This document shows positions 1 to 7,565 of a stretch of DNA of 64,000 bases, one piece after another. The DNA is taken from assembly GCF_014529945.1 (NCBI RefSeq), contig NZ_JACVFB010000002.1:1488001-1552000 (forward strand). The letters run 5' to 3'. The translations under genes were made by a program, and so were the position numbers. Under the pieces are notes generated by a model, which was not told the DNA's origin, made no database searches, and worked only from the letters and a program-made list of their open reading frames with translations. The first letter of the stretch is position 1. Every line of letters begins with the position of its first letter. This DNA is from Chitinophaga varians. Lineage in GTDB: Bacteria; Bacteroidota; Bacteroidia; Chitinophagales; Chitinophagaceae.

Positions 1-223
1 AACGTTAGTGCTGTAAAGCACTGGCAGCAGGGCATGGCGCAGTATCAACACACTGTTGTCAGCAGAATATAAACAAGGGTAGATAAATTTTTTTTTTCAA
101 CATTTTCTACAGATATTCGTCGTCCTGTCTGAAAATTTTTCAACATCCTGCGTTGGGAGATTTCTAAAATTCGAGAACTAAGCAGCATCCTTAATTAAGA
201 AACAACTAATTTATTTTATCTCA
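1..223. other. Region upstream of dnaA, possible origin-proximal DNA
   Basis: AT-rich leader before dnaA with no credible gene. Two exact copies of TTTTTCAACAT lie at 93-103 and 136-146, 43 bases apart (about four helical turns); they resemble degenerate DnaA boxes (TTATCCACA type). A short hairpin AGTGCT-gtaa-AGCACT is at 7-22. The window begins just before dnaA, as expected if the genome was rotated to this gene. Whether oriC itself lies here cannot be decided by eye. Confidence 0.4.
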
Positions 224-1657
224 ATGAATAAAACTTGCGAACAAGTTTGGGAAAGGTGTCTTAATATAATTAGGGATATTGTGGAATGGCAGCCGTTTAA
301 AACCTGGTTTGAACCTATTAAGCCCATTAAACTTGAAAACAATGTTTTAACCATCCAGGTCCCCAGCCAATTCTTTTATGAATACCTTGAAGAGCATTAT
401 GTGGGATTGTTAGGGAAAACTATAAAAAGAGAATTAGGTAAAGAAGCCCGGTTGGAATACCGCATTGTAGTGGAGAACGGTACACCACACCAACATCCCA
501 GAACTGTGAATATGCCCACGCAGTTCACCAAGCCCCAGAAAGATAATGAGGTAGACTTTCCGTTAACCATACATAACCCGGTAAAGAACCCATTCGTTAT
601 CCCGGGGATTAAACGGGTACAGATCGACTCTCAGCTCAATCCAAATTATACGTTTGATGCGTATATAGAGGGAGATTGTAACCGTGTGGCGCGCCGGGCA
701 GGAAAAACGGTCGCGGAAAAACCAGGCGGTACCTCTTTCAACCCACTGGTGATCTATGGTGGCGTTGGACTGGGAAAGACACACCTCGCACAGGCGGTGG
801 GCAATGAAGTGAAGCGTATTCATCCGAATAAGGCCGTACTGTATGTGAGTGCCGAGAAATTCATTAACCAGTTTATTGATCACTCCAAGAATAATATCAT
901 CAACGATTTCATTCACTTCTATCAACTGATAGATGTACTGATCGTAGATGACATCCAGTTCTTTGCCCGTGCAGAAAAAACACAGGACGCGTTCTTCGCG
1001 ATCTTTAACCATCTGCATCAATCAGGCAAACAACTGATCCTTACGTCGGATAAGGCCCCCAAAGACCTCGATGGCGTACAGGAACGACTGCTGAGCCGCT
1101 TCCGCTGGGGCCTCAGCGCGGATATCCAGATACCGGACTTTGAAACCAGAATGGAAATTCTGGAACTCAAAATGAGAAACGACGGACTGGAAATGCCGAA
1201 AGAAGTAGTGAAGTATGTGGCCTATAACATACAAACAAACGTACGTGAACTGGAAGGAGCACTCATCTCCCTGCTGGCACAGTCTTCCCTGAACCGCAAA
1301 GAGATTGACCTCGAACTGGCTAAACGTGTACTGAAGTCTTTCGTTAAAACTTCTTCCAAAGAAATTACCATCGAAAGTATCCAGAAAATGGTCTGCGAAT
1401 ACTTCGACGTGCCTTACGATAAACTGTTGCAGAAAACACGCAAACGCGAAATCGTACAGGCGAGACAGATAACCATGTACCTGGCTAAGTCATTCACAAA
1501 AAATTCCCTGAAAACCATCGGTGAACATTTCGGCGGCAGGGACCATACTACCGTGATCCACAGCTGTCAGACCGTTAAAGACCTGATGGATACTGATAAC
1601 AATTTCCGCGATAGCGTCATTGAACTACAGCAAAAAGTACAGTTGGCCGCTATGTAA
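224..1657 (+). CDS. dnaA: Chromosomal replication initiator protein DnaA
   Basis: Binds DnaA boxes at oriC and opens the origin. All four family domains are visible in 477 residues, the usual length. Domain I (about 1-85) has the W-x-x-CL start and the WFEPIKP segment. A variable linker follows. The AAA+ domain has Walker A GGVGLGKTH at about 179-187 and a Walker B LIVDDIQF near 240. The C-terminal helix-turn-helix domain carries GRDHTTVIH near 438, the box-binding signature. The ATG at 224 gives a full-length domain I and no earlier in-frame ATG is plausible. A strong hairpin terminator follows, so it is probably transcribed alone. Identification is essentially certain. Confidence 0.98.
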   Translation: MNKTCEQVWERCLNIIRDIVEWQPFKTWFEPIKPIKLENNVLTIQVPSQFFYEYLEEHYVGLLGKTIKRELGKEARLEYRIVVENGTPHQHPRTVNMPTQFTKPQKDNEVDFPLTIHNPVKNPFVIPGIKRVQIDSQLNPNYTFDAYIEGDCNRVARRAGKTVAEKPGGTSFNPLVIYGGVGLGKTHLAQAVGNEVKRIHPNKAVLYVSAEKFINQFIDHSKNNIINDFIHFYQLIDVLIVDDIQFFARAEKTQDAFFAIFNHLHQSGKQLILTSDKAPKDLDGVQERLLSRFRWGLSADIQIPDFETRMEILELKMRNDGLEMPKEVVKYVAYNIQTNVRELEGALISLLAQSSLNRKEIDLELAKRVLKSFVKTSSKEITIESIQKMVCEYFDVPYDKLLQKTRKREIVQARQITMYLAKSFTKNSLKTIGEHFGGRDHTTVIHSCQTVKDLMDTDNNFRDSVIELQQKVQLAAM

Positions 1658-1678
1658 TGGCCACCCCTAACCTATTTG

Positions 1679-1711
1679 AATAATGCCGCTCCACTCCGGA
1701 GCGGCATTATT
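1679..1711 (+). terminator. Terminator of dnaA
   Basis: Perfect 14-bp stem (left arm 1679-1692, loop ACTCC, right arm 1698-1711) with a short T-rich tail, 21 bases after the dnaA stop codon. Confidence 0.8.
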
Positions 1712-1919
1712 GTTTATGATATATTTATAAAAATTTATATGCATTTTTAACATCGTTTTCCCGTTTATAAACAATCATACTGCTGCTAATGGTGGTATGA
1801 AACACAAAAAAGTATAGCGTTGCTTTTGAAGGTAATGCCCTGTAATGCTTTACAGTAAAGCGTTTCGCTGATAGATGTTCACAACGTCAAAGAAAATTTT
1901 CGAAAAAATTTAAATTGCT
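1712..1919. other. AT-rich intergenic stretch between dnaA terminator and tRNA-Ser promoter
   Basis: No gene or repeat family recognised. A small hairpin CTGTAA-tgct-TTACAG lies at 1840-1855 and a DnaA-box-like TGTTCACAA around 1877. It could belong to the replication origin region, but nothing here is strong enough to call. Confidence 0.25.
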
Positions 1920-1950
1920 TTTGGAGAATATAAAACTTTTCCTATTTTTG
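1920..1950 (+). promoter_or_regulatory. Bacteroidota-type promoter of tRNA-Ser
   Basis: Exact TTTG (1920-1923), 19-base spacer, TATTTTTG (1943-1950), matching the TTTG-N19-TAnnTTTG consensus used by the Bacteroidota housekeeping sigma factor. It sits 21 bases before the tRNA. Confidence 0.8.
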
Positions 1951-1971
1951 CAACCCCTTCACAGAGGAACT

Positions 1972-2062
1972 GGTGAGGTGCCTGAGTGGCCGAAAGGAAC
2001 GGTTTGCTAAACCGTCGTACGGGCTTAAACCTGTACCGAGGGTTCGAATCCCTCCCTCACCG
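1972..2062 (+). tRNA. tRNA-Ser(GCT)
   Basis: A 91-base class II tRNA. The acceptor arms GGTGAGG (1972-1978) and CCTCACC (2055-2061) pair fully, with G2062 as discriminator. The anticodon loop holds GCT between arms CGGTT and AACCG, reading AGC/AGU serine codons. A long variable arm (TCGTACGGGCTTAAACCTGTACCGA region) is typical of serine tRNA, and the T loop has GGTTCGAATCC. CCA is not encoded. Confidence 0.96.
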
Positions 2063-2065
2063 CGG

Positions 2066-2100
2066 AAAAAAGCCTTTAAACATAGTTTGAAGGCTTTTTT
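2066..2100 (+). terminator. Terminator of tRNA-Ser
   Basis: 16-bp stem with one G-T pair (AAAAAAGCCTTTAAAC against GTTTGAAGGCTTTTTT) ending in a T run, directly after the tRNA. Confidence 0.85.
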
Positions 2101-2143
2101 ATTTTAACTGGTTTCGGAAGTAGATATTGACTCCCACATAGTA

Positions 2144-2188
2144 CAAAACAGCGATAGAAGTTCGAAAAGAACTTGTATCGCTGTTTTG
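2144..2188. repeat. 45-base near-perfect inverted repeat
   Basis: Stem of 13 bp (CAAAACAGCGATA, 2144-2156, with TATCGCTGTTTTG, 2176-2188), a 2-base internal loop, then AGTTC-gaaaa-GAACT. It lies between the tRNA-Ser terminator and the end of the convergent gene at 2336-3334. It could be a bidirectional terminator or the remnant of a mobile repeat. Confidence 0.6.
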
Positions 2189-2232
2189 CTTTTGGCAGCT
2201 TAGCTTGAAAAGGTTCAACCAGTTTATCGGAC

Positions 2233-2269
2233 TTTTCAATTGCGTGCGCACTGAGGACTCAATTGAAAA
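2233..2269 (-). terminator. Hairpin downstream of the 2336-3334 gene
   Basis: 10-bp stem TTTTCAATTG (2233-2242) with CAATTGAAAA (2260-2269), and a self-complementary GTGCGCAC inside the loop. It is placed where the minus-strand gene would terminate. No long T run follows, so function as a terminator is tentative. Confidence 0.4.
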
Positions 2270-2335
2270 AAGGTAAGTATAAGTTGCTGTTAAACGTTAA
2301 TAATAAAGACGAAAAGGCCTTCTATATTGGGGGGA

Positions 2336-3334
2336 TTAAGCCTTCTTTTCAGCAAAGGATAAATTATTGGTTAACTGAAGAAAGCGGAGATACGCCGTTG
2401 TTTTGATAAAATCCTGAAATCTTTCCTGGTTCACATTAAGGCCATCCTCGATCCAATCAGCTTTCTCCACTAAAAGAGCAGGATTTAAAACAAGTTTATT
2501 TTCGCCAACATCATGCACGCAAAGAATGTAGTGAGGGGGAATGAATCCTTTAATGCTAAATTCCTTTTCATGAGGGAAAAAGCTATCCTTAATCACGGGA
2601 AGTTTTTTTTCAATAATAGCCTTTTCATAGGTTTTGAGCTTTCCGGCATTCATATATAGCGTGAAGTTTTTAGGAAGCCAGAGAAAAATTACCAGATTAT
2701 CTTTAGTTGTATTATTTAATGCTATTGCAGGGGATAAGGTAGTTGATACAAAATTCACCAATCTGCTACTGTTTTCGGTATGTAACCCAAATAAATAATA
2801 GTCAAAAAAAAGTGAATTTTCGGTTAGGGCGTTACAGAAGGCTTTTTTATTGGCAGATTCTCTGAAATATTTTAAATCAACCGGAGGATTCCCACCCAGC
2901 TCCGAATAAGAATCAAATATCCAGCTTGCTACATTGACATCGGTGGCATTAATATGTTTTAAGGGATGTGGTATTTCATCAGGTTTGCAGAGAAAGTTTT
3001 TTGCCTTTTCGCCGACCAAAAACAATCCGTCGTATAAGCTATCATTAGAATTTAGTTTATCCGCCAGTTTGGCTTTTAAAGTCGATTTTTTCATGCCCCG
3101 CAAGAGGAGCGGCAAATCTGCTATATCTTCATTAATGATACTTTTTATCTTTTCTAATATAATGGCCCTGTCAGACTCGTCCAGGATTTCATACTCGCTG
3201 AAACATGTTTTCAATTCCTGAGAATTGATAAGTTTCGATAGCAATCTTCCAGGAGTCTCGTTGTTATAATATTCAAGTAAGTTTTGCATAGGAAATAGAT
3301 CAATTTTGTTATACTTTAACAGAGCGCCCTTCAA
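2336..3334 (-). CDS. Hypothetical protein, 332 aa
   Basis: I do not recognise this family. The product is soluble by appearance, with no signal peptide or membrane segment. The N-terminal 100 residues are rich in Lys, Glu, Asp and Leu and look helical; the C-terminal half has alternating hydrophobic stretches (for example NLVIFLWLPKNFTLYMN and HYILCVHDV) that look like beta strands. It is a single gene with a hairpin-rich 3' flank and a divergent GNAT gene 53 bases away. Base use is more AT-rich than its neighbours, which would fit acquisition by transfer. No function can be assigned. Confidence 0.75.
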   Translation of the reverse strand: MKGALLKYNKIDLFPMQNLLEYYNNETPGRLLSKLINSQELKTCFSEYEILDESDRAIILEKIKSIINEDIADLPLLLRGMKKSTLKAKLADKLNSNDSLYDGLFLVGEKAKNFLCKPDEIPHPLKHINATDVNVASWIFDSYSELGGNPPVDLKYFRESANKKAFCNALTENSLFFDYYLFGLHTENSSRLVNFVSTTLSPAIALNNTTKDNLVIFLWLPKNFTLYMNAGKLKTYEKAIIEKKLPVIKDSFFPHEKEFSIKGFIPPHYILCVHDVGENKLVLNPALLVEKADWIEDGLNVNQERFQDFIKTTAYLRFLQLTNNLSFAEKKA

Positions 3335-3387
3335 ATGACTGGGTTATCTATTTAAATGTAAGGTAATTTATCATTAAATAGTTTCGC

Positions 3388-3855
3388 ATGGAATCAATTA
3401 TTATCAGAGCAGCTTCACCCCTCGACTCAAAACAATTAAGCGATTTAATCTGCGAAAACGCAGAAGCCTTGCTAAAACCTCATTACAGCAGAGAACAGTG
3501 GGACATTTTCATTAAATATTATTCGGAACAGACCATGGCTGAAAAAATACGTCAACAAACGATTTTCTGTGCGGAAGCAAATGGTGAAATGGTGGGTACT
3601 GTTGCGCTGGACGGCGATTTTGTAGTAGGCTTTTATACACGGCTTCAGCAGGTGAATCAGGGAATAGGAAAACAATTAATGTCGCATTTGGAAAATTATG
3701 CGCGTACGCGTGGCATAGAAACGTTACAATTAGCTGCATCTCCTGCAGGACTGGCCTTCTATTACAAAAATGGCTGGGAGAAAGTAAAGGACTTCACTGT
3801 TTACCATTATGGCGTGGGCTTTGAAGAGACGTTAATGACCAAAAAGTTAGGCTGA
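3388..3855 (+). CDS. GNAT family N-acetyltransferase
   Basis: Transfers acetyl from acetyl-CoA to an amine of an unknown small molecule or protein. The 155-residue length is right for a single GNAT fold. Motif A is visible as VNQGIGKQLMSHLENYAR (about 89-106), the pyrophosphate-binding Q-x-x-G-x-G/A turn; motif B follows with AGLAFYYKNGWEK (about 125-137), the usual F-Y-x-x-x-G-F/W signature. It stands alone, divergent from the 2336-3334 gene, and is followed by a hairpin cluster. The substrate is unknown. Confidence 0.85.
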   Translation: MESIIIRAASPLDSKQLSDLICENAEALLKPHYSREQWDIFIKYYSEQTMAEKIRQQTIFCAEANGEMVGTVALDGDFVVGFYTRLQQVNQGIGKQLMSHLENYARTRGIETLQLAASPAGLAFYYKNGWEKVKDFTVYHYGVGFEETLMTKKLG

Positions 3856-4051
3856 TCGCCTTCGTTGTTTGTGTATTCATACGCATCGGAGAGGCTGCGC
3901 TCCACTATTTTTAGTACCTTTAGGCTGCGTGAAAAATCTTTTCTCCATATTCATTTTCTTTTCTTCTGCCAATCTTCTTCAGCTGGCGGGCGTTACGCCT
4001 TTTGCTGGTGGCAGACTGTATTTCTTTTCAAACTTTAAAGACTTCAATAAG

Positions 4052-4090
4052 TAATCCCCGCTCCGTGTGTTATTGACGGAACGGGGATTA
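4052..4090. terminator. Hairpin 1 of 3 after the GNAT gene
   Basis: 15-bp stem with one mismatch: TAATCCCCGCTCCGT (4052-4066) against ACGGAACGGGGATTA (4076-4090). Weak T content on either side; about 200 bases after the GNAT stop. Confidence 0.55.
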
Positions 4091-4098
4091 TCTGAGAG

Positions 4099-4129
4099 CG
4101 GCAGCTGGTGATTCCGTCACCAGCTGCCG
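4099..4129. terminator. Hairpin 2 of 3
   Basis: Perfect 13-bp stem CGGCAGCTGGTGA (4099-4111) with TCACCAGCTGCCG (4117-4129), loop TTCCG. No T run follows, so it may be a regulatory or structured-RNA element instead of a terminator. Confidence 0.5.
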
Positions 4130-4139
4130 GATAGCTATT

Positions 4140-4174
4140 GCTGCCTGCCACCGTCGACGATGGCAACAGGCAGC
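4140..4174. repeat. Hairpin 3 of 3, just before the GreA/Rnk-like gene
   Basis: Outer 8-bp stem GCTGCCTG (4140-4147) with CAGGCAGC (4167-4174), enclosing a second short palindrome CGTCGACG. It lies about 25 bases before the likely start at 4199, so it would be in the leader if transcription starts upstream. Confidence 0.45.
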
Positions 4175-4198
4175 CTATTGTCTGAAAAAAAATACGAC

Positions 4199-4609
4199 AT
4201 GATAATGACTACTCATAAAGCACCTTTGTTATTACTGGAGAAAGATTATGAACTGCTGCTCAACCATCTGAAGAAGAGCGATCCGCCGCTGATGTACGAT
4301 AAACAGATACAACAGCAACAGCTGGAAAAAATCAAAACAGCCAGTATACTGCCCACAGATGATTTCCCCAACAGCGCCTCGCGTTTATACTCCACCGTTA
4401 TTATCCGGGATACGGTGAACCGCATTAACCTGGAATACAGGCTGATGCCGCCGGACGAAGCCGATGAACTGAATGGTGGCATATCTGCCCTGTCGCTGTT
4501 TGGACTGGCCCTCATGGGATTACAGCAGGGAGAGAGTTTTACCTGGCAGCTTTCCGGCAGAAAAAAATACTACGCGGTAGTGGAAGTGCGCAACAGCGCT
4601 TTTGTATAA
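4199..4609 (+). CDS. GreA/GreB C-terminal domain (Rnk-like) protein
   Basis: Rnk/GreA-like proteins bind RNA polymerase through a C-terminal FKBP-like domain. The last ~80 residues match: a beta strand with VIIRDTVNRINLEYRLMPPDEAD, then NGGISALSLFGLALMGLQQGE, close to the family pattern I-S-x-x-S-P-L-G-x-A-L-x-G. The N-terminal helices (EKDYELLLNHLKK) fit the short coiled coil of Rnk-type proteins. An open frame extends to ATG 4160, but that start lies inside a hairpin; the paired ATGs at 4199 and 4205 give the expected N terminus. Single gene, followed by a hairpin. Role as a transcription or nucleoside-diphosphate-kinase regulator is inferred from the family. Confidence 0.8.
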   Translation: MIMTTHKAPLLLLEKDYELLLNHLKKSDPPLMYDKQIQQQQLEKIKTASILPTDDFPNSASRLYSTVIIRDTVNRINLEYRLMPPDEADELNGGISALSLFGLALMGLQQGESFTWQLSGRKKYYAVVEVRNSAFV

Positions 4610-4621
4610 TGGTAACCGCTC

Positions 4622-4650
4622 ATCCGGCCACAAAGCAATTGTGGCCGGAT
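4622..4650 (+). terminator. Hairpin after the GreA/Rnk-like gene
   Basis: Perfect 12-bp stem ATCCGGCCACAA / TTGTGGCCGGAT with loop AGCAA, 12 bases after the stop codon. No T run, but position and strength fit a terminator. Confidence 0.65.
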
Positions 4651-4728
4651 TGCTCTCAAAATTCCTGAATGCGCAAATACCGGCCTTTATTATTCCTGAA
4701 TTCGTAAATCATTCCGTATGCCTGCTTC

Positions 4729-4736
4729 TACCTTTG
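4729..4736 (+). promoter_or_regulatory. -7 element TACCTTTG of the TonB receptor
   Basis: Matches TAnnTTTG exactly and lies 15 bases before ATG 4751. No good TTTG is found 19 bases upstream, so the promoter may need an activator. Its position argues against using the in-frame ATG at 4718 as start. Confidence 0.5.
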
Positions 4737-4750
4737 CAAAAATTTATTGC

Positions 4751-7105
4751 ATGAGCACAACGTTGAAGCGGATGATATGGGGGATATGGATGCTGCTGCC
4801 TTTGTGGGTGGCAGCCCGGCAGGAAACAACAGGGACCTTGTCGGGGAAAATTACTTCGCTGGAGCATCAGCCACTGGAACTGGTATCGGTGTCATTACCG
4901 GTGTTGCAGAAAGGAACGCTGACCAACAGCGCAGGAGAATACCAGATCAGCGGCATCACACCGGGGACATACACACTGCGTATACAGATGTTGGGTGCTA
5001 CCGAAAAGGATTTTACGGTGACCATCACCGCGGGACAGTCAACCATCCTGGATTATCAGCTTAGCAAAGAAAATATACAGGCCTTGCAGGAAGTGAGGGT
5101 GGTGGGTAACGTGAATAAGTTCTCCCATAAAGAGAGTATTTATATCAGCCGCCTGCCCCTGAAAAACCTGGAAAATCCGCAGGTATACAATATTGTACCT
5201 AAAGCATTGATAGAAGAACAGATGGCATTGGACCTTGGTAGTATTTCCCGTAATGTGCCCGGCGCCGGTATCCCGATGCTGGCCAATCAGGGTCGTGTCA
5301 CCTTCCGCTCCCGCGGCTTTGAAACAGAGCCTAACGCCAGAAATGGCGTTGCCGGCGCTGCCTTTTCAACGATCGACCCAGCCAACCTGGAAAGGGTGGA
5401 AGCTATCAAAGGCCCGTCTGCCACGTTGTTTGGCACCAATGTGTCCAGCAGTTACGGTGGGTTGTATAACCGTGTTACTAAAAAGCCTTATAACGGTTTC
5501 GGTGGTGAAGTGGCCTACTATGGCGGTAACTGGAACTTTAACCGGTTGACGGTAGATGTGAATACACCGGTGAATAAAGATAAAACAATGCTGTTCCGCT
5601 TGAATGGGGCTACCACATTTGAGCAGAGCTTTCAGGACATGGGCTTTACCCGCAGCCTGAGCCTCGCCCCCAGCTTCTCGTATCAGATCACCGATAAGCT
5701 GTCGTTGTTGCTCGATGTGGAGTTTGGTCAGGCCAAAGGTACTTCAGTCGTGCGTTTCAATCCTTATAACGGCAGTAATAAAACGCAGTCCATCGCTGAT
5801 ATGGGTTTTCCTTATAACCGCATGTTCCTGGGCAATGACATCGCGTATCAAACGCAGATGATGAACATCTTTGCACAGTTGAACTATAAAATATCTGCTA
5901 ACTGGACCTCCCAGACGATCCTCTCCCGTGCCCGCTCTTCTATCGACGGCTATATCACAGCACTGAACGGCCGCTCGGATTCTACGTTGCGTGCGCAGGT
6001 GATGGTGGGCTACACGGCTTTTATCGCCACAGATATTCAACAGAACTTCATCGGTGACTTTAAACTGGGGCCTTTCCGGAACCGCCTGGTGGTGGGACTG
6101 GACTACTACAACAACGCCAACTCATTTGACCGTGTTTCCGTTAACGGACCTACGGTAAACTTTATCAACCCGGGTAACAGCTACAAAATTACCCGTGCAG
6201 ATATTGATGCGTTAGTGCCCAACGGTACGCCCCGCCGGGAGAACAACGGCGATAATACCTACGCTGTATATGCTTCCAACGTCATCAATTTTACGGACCG
6301 TCTCATGGCCATGTTAAGTCTGCGGCTGGACCGCTACGAGAACCAGGGCGTGTATAACATCACTACCGGCGTTACCAATGGCGCTTATGGTCAGACGTCC
6401 CTGTCTCCCAAGTTAGGCCTCGTATATCAGGTGGTGAAAGACAGGGTATCGCTGTTTGGTAACTATATGAATGGCTTCCTCAACAAAAGCGGTTCAGATG
6501 CACAGGGCAATTCATTTAAGCCGGAGCAGGGCAATCAGCTGGAATACGGCGTAAAGGCAGATGTGCTGGACCACAAGCTGGTAGGCACGGTCAGCTACTA
6601 CGATATCCGCGTTAAAAACGTTTTACGTACGGATCCCAATGACGTGAACTATTCTATCCAGGATGGTACGCAGCAAAGCAAAGGTGTGGAGGTGGAAGTG
6701 ACCGCTGCACCGGTAACGGGGCTGAATATTGTGGCAGGATATGCTTATAACGACAGTAAATACACGAAAGCAGATAAGTCAGTTGAGGGACTGCGTCCTG
6801 CGCTGTCCGGACCCGATAAAATGCTGAATTTCTGGGCCAGTTACCGTTTTCCCCAGGGTACACTGAAAGGCCTCGGCATTGGTTTCGGCGGCAATGCGGG
6901 CAGTGCTTCTTACCAAACCAATACCCAGACCGCCAAGGTGATCATCCCGTCGTATACCATCCTGAATGCAGCCCTGTTTTATGACTACGGCAAAATTCGT
7001 GTAGGCGCCAAGGTAGACAACCTGACCAGTGAAAAAGCCTGGTCGGTGCGGCTAACGCCACAAAACCCGGCACGTTTCACGGGTAGCGTCAGTCTTAAAT
7101 TCTGA
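4751..7105 (+). CDS. TonB-dependent siderophore-type receptor
   Basis: Outer-membrane gated channel that takes up a ferric chelate or similar ligand using TonB energy. From ATG 4751 the product has a signal peptide (hydrophobic stretch MIWGIWMLLPLWVAA, cut near AAR-QE), a carboxypeptidase-regulatory-like domain (GTLSGKITS through DYQLSKE), a plug domain (NIVPKALIEEQMALDLGSI, then VEAIKGPSATLFG, the conserved plug motif) and a 22-strand barrel ending in VSLKF with terminal Phe. The plug wording fits the siderophore-receptor subfamily more than SusC. The frame opens earlier at 4718, but that lies upstream of the -7 element. It is flanked by a strong terminator and has no siderophore synthesis or reductase neighbour, so the ligand is unknown. 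Confidence 0.92.
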   Translation: MSTTLKRMIWGIWMLLPLWVAARQETTGTLSGKITSLEHQPLELVSVSLPVLQKGTLTNSAGEYQISGITPGTYTLRIQMLGATEKDFTVTITAGQSTILDYQLSKENIQALQEVRVVGNVNKFSHKESIYISRLPLKNLENPQVYNIVPKALIEEQMALDLGSISRNVPGAGIPMLANQGRVTFRSRGFETEPNARNGVAGAAFSTIDPANLERVEAIKGPSATLFGTNVSSSYGGLYNRVTKKPYNGFGGEVAYYGGNWNFNRLTVDVNTPVNKDKTMLFRLNGATTFEQSFQDMGFTRSLSLAPSFSYQITDKLSLLLDVEFGQAKGTSVVRFNPYNGSNKTQSIADMGFPYNRMFLGNDIAYQTQMMNIFAQLNYKISANWTSQTILSRARSSIDGYITALNGRSDSTLRAQVMVGYTAFIATDIQQNFIGDFKLGPFRNRLVVGLDYYNNANSFDRVSVNGPTVNFINPGNSYKITRADIDALVPNGTPRRENNGDNTYAVYASNVINFTDRLMAMLSLRLDRYENQGVYNITTGVTNGAYGQTSLSPKLGLVYQVVKDRVSLFGNYMNGFLNKSGSDAQGNSFKPEQGNQLEYGVKADVLDHKLVGTVSYYDIRVKNVLRTDPNDVNYSIQDGTQQSKGVEVEVTAAPVTGLNIVAGYAYNDSKYTKADKSVEGLRPALSGPDKMLNFWASYRFPQGTLKGLGIGFGGNAGSASYQTNTQTAKVIIPSYTILNAALFYDYGKIRVGAKVDNLTSEKAWSVRLTPQNPARFTGSVSLKF

Positions 7106-7109
7106 TAGC

Positions 7110-7147
7110 AACGAAAAGAGCCGGGTTAAAACCCGGCTCTTTTCGTT
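7110..7147 (+). terminator. Terminator of the TonB receptor
   Basis: Long GC-rich stem AACGAAAAGAGCCGGGTT / AACCCGGCTCTTTTCGTT directly after the stop codon, with T run in the right arm. Confidence 0.85.
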
Positions 7148-7565
7148 TGTGGGTAATGTATCTCCACTGGATAAAAAAAATCTTGCAACGAATAGTCTAC
7201 AAATATTGTGTACTAAAAAAAATAGTATTACTTTTACGCCGTTGTCATATCAGCGCACACTGTAAAACCAATCTATATACAGCAGAACCGGCCTTGTGTA
7301 GTTTTTAGCACCACCCGATAAAACTACCGGCAGCAGTGTGGCGGGGCAACTTATTCTTCAATACTAAACTTTAAGTAGATGTCAACCACTGACAACTTTA
7401 ACCGTACATGCGGAGCGCGGTGCTGTTTCGTATGCTGTTGTAGACGGTAACAGCTTTCCGACGCTTTCCCTTTTATCATTTCTCTGAGAAGCCCGTTTCT
7501 CCGGGCAGGCCTTGTTATGTCCTGCTGCCAACTATACTGGCAGTGGGCGGTCCAAACTTTAAAAC
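7148..7565 (+). promoter_or_regulatory. Leader region of the SusC operon
   Basis: 418 bases without a credible gene. A possible promoter is TTG (7206-7208), 20 bases, TACTTTTA (7229-7236), a weak match to the Bacteroidota consensus that would leave a 5' leader of about 320 bases. A small hairpin GCCCG-tttctc-CGGGC is near 7492-7508. No regulator-binding palindrome is obvious. Confidence 0.35.

Noticed and set aside
11-1855. CTGTAAAGCA at 11-20 and its inverse at 1846-1855 flanking dnaA
   Set aside because: A 10-base inverted match over 1.8 kb is compatible with chance, and neither side shows other mobile-element features.
3869-4054. 61-codon open frame after the GNAT gene
   Set aside because: Rich in Cys, Phe and Arg with no conserved look, and ends at the hairpin cluster.
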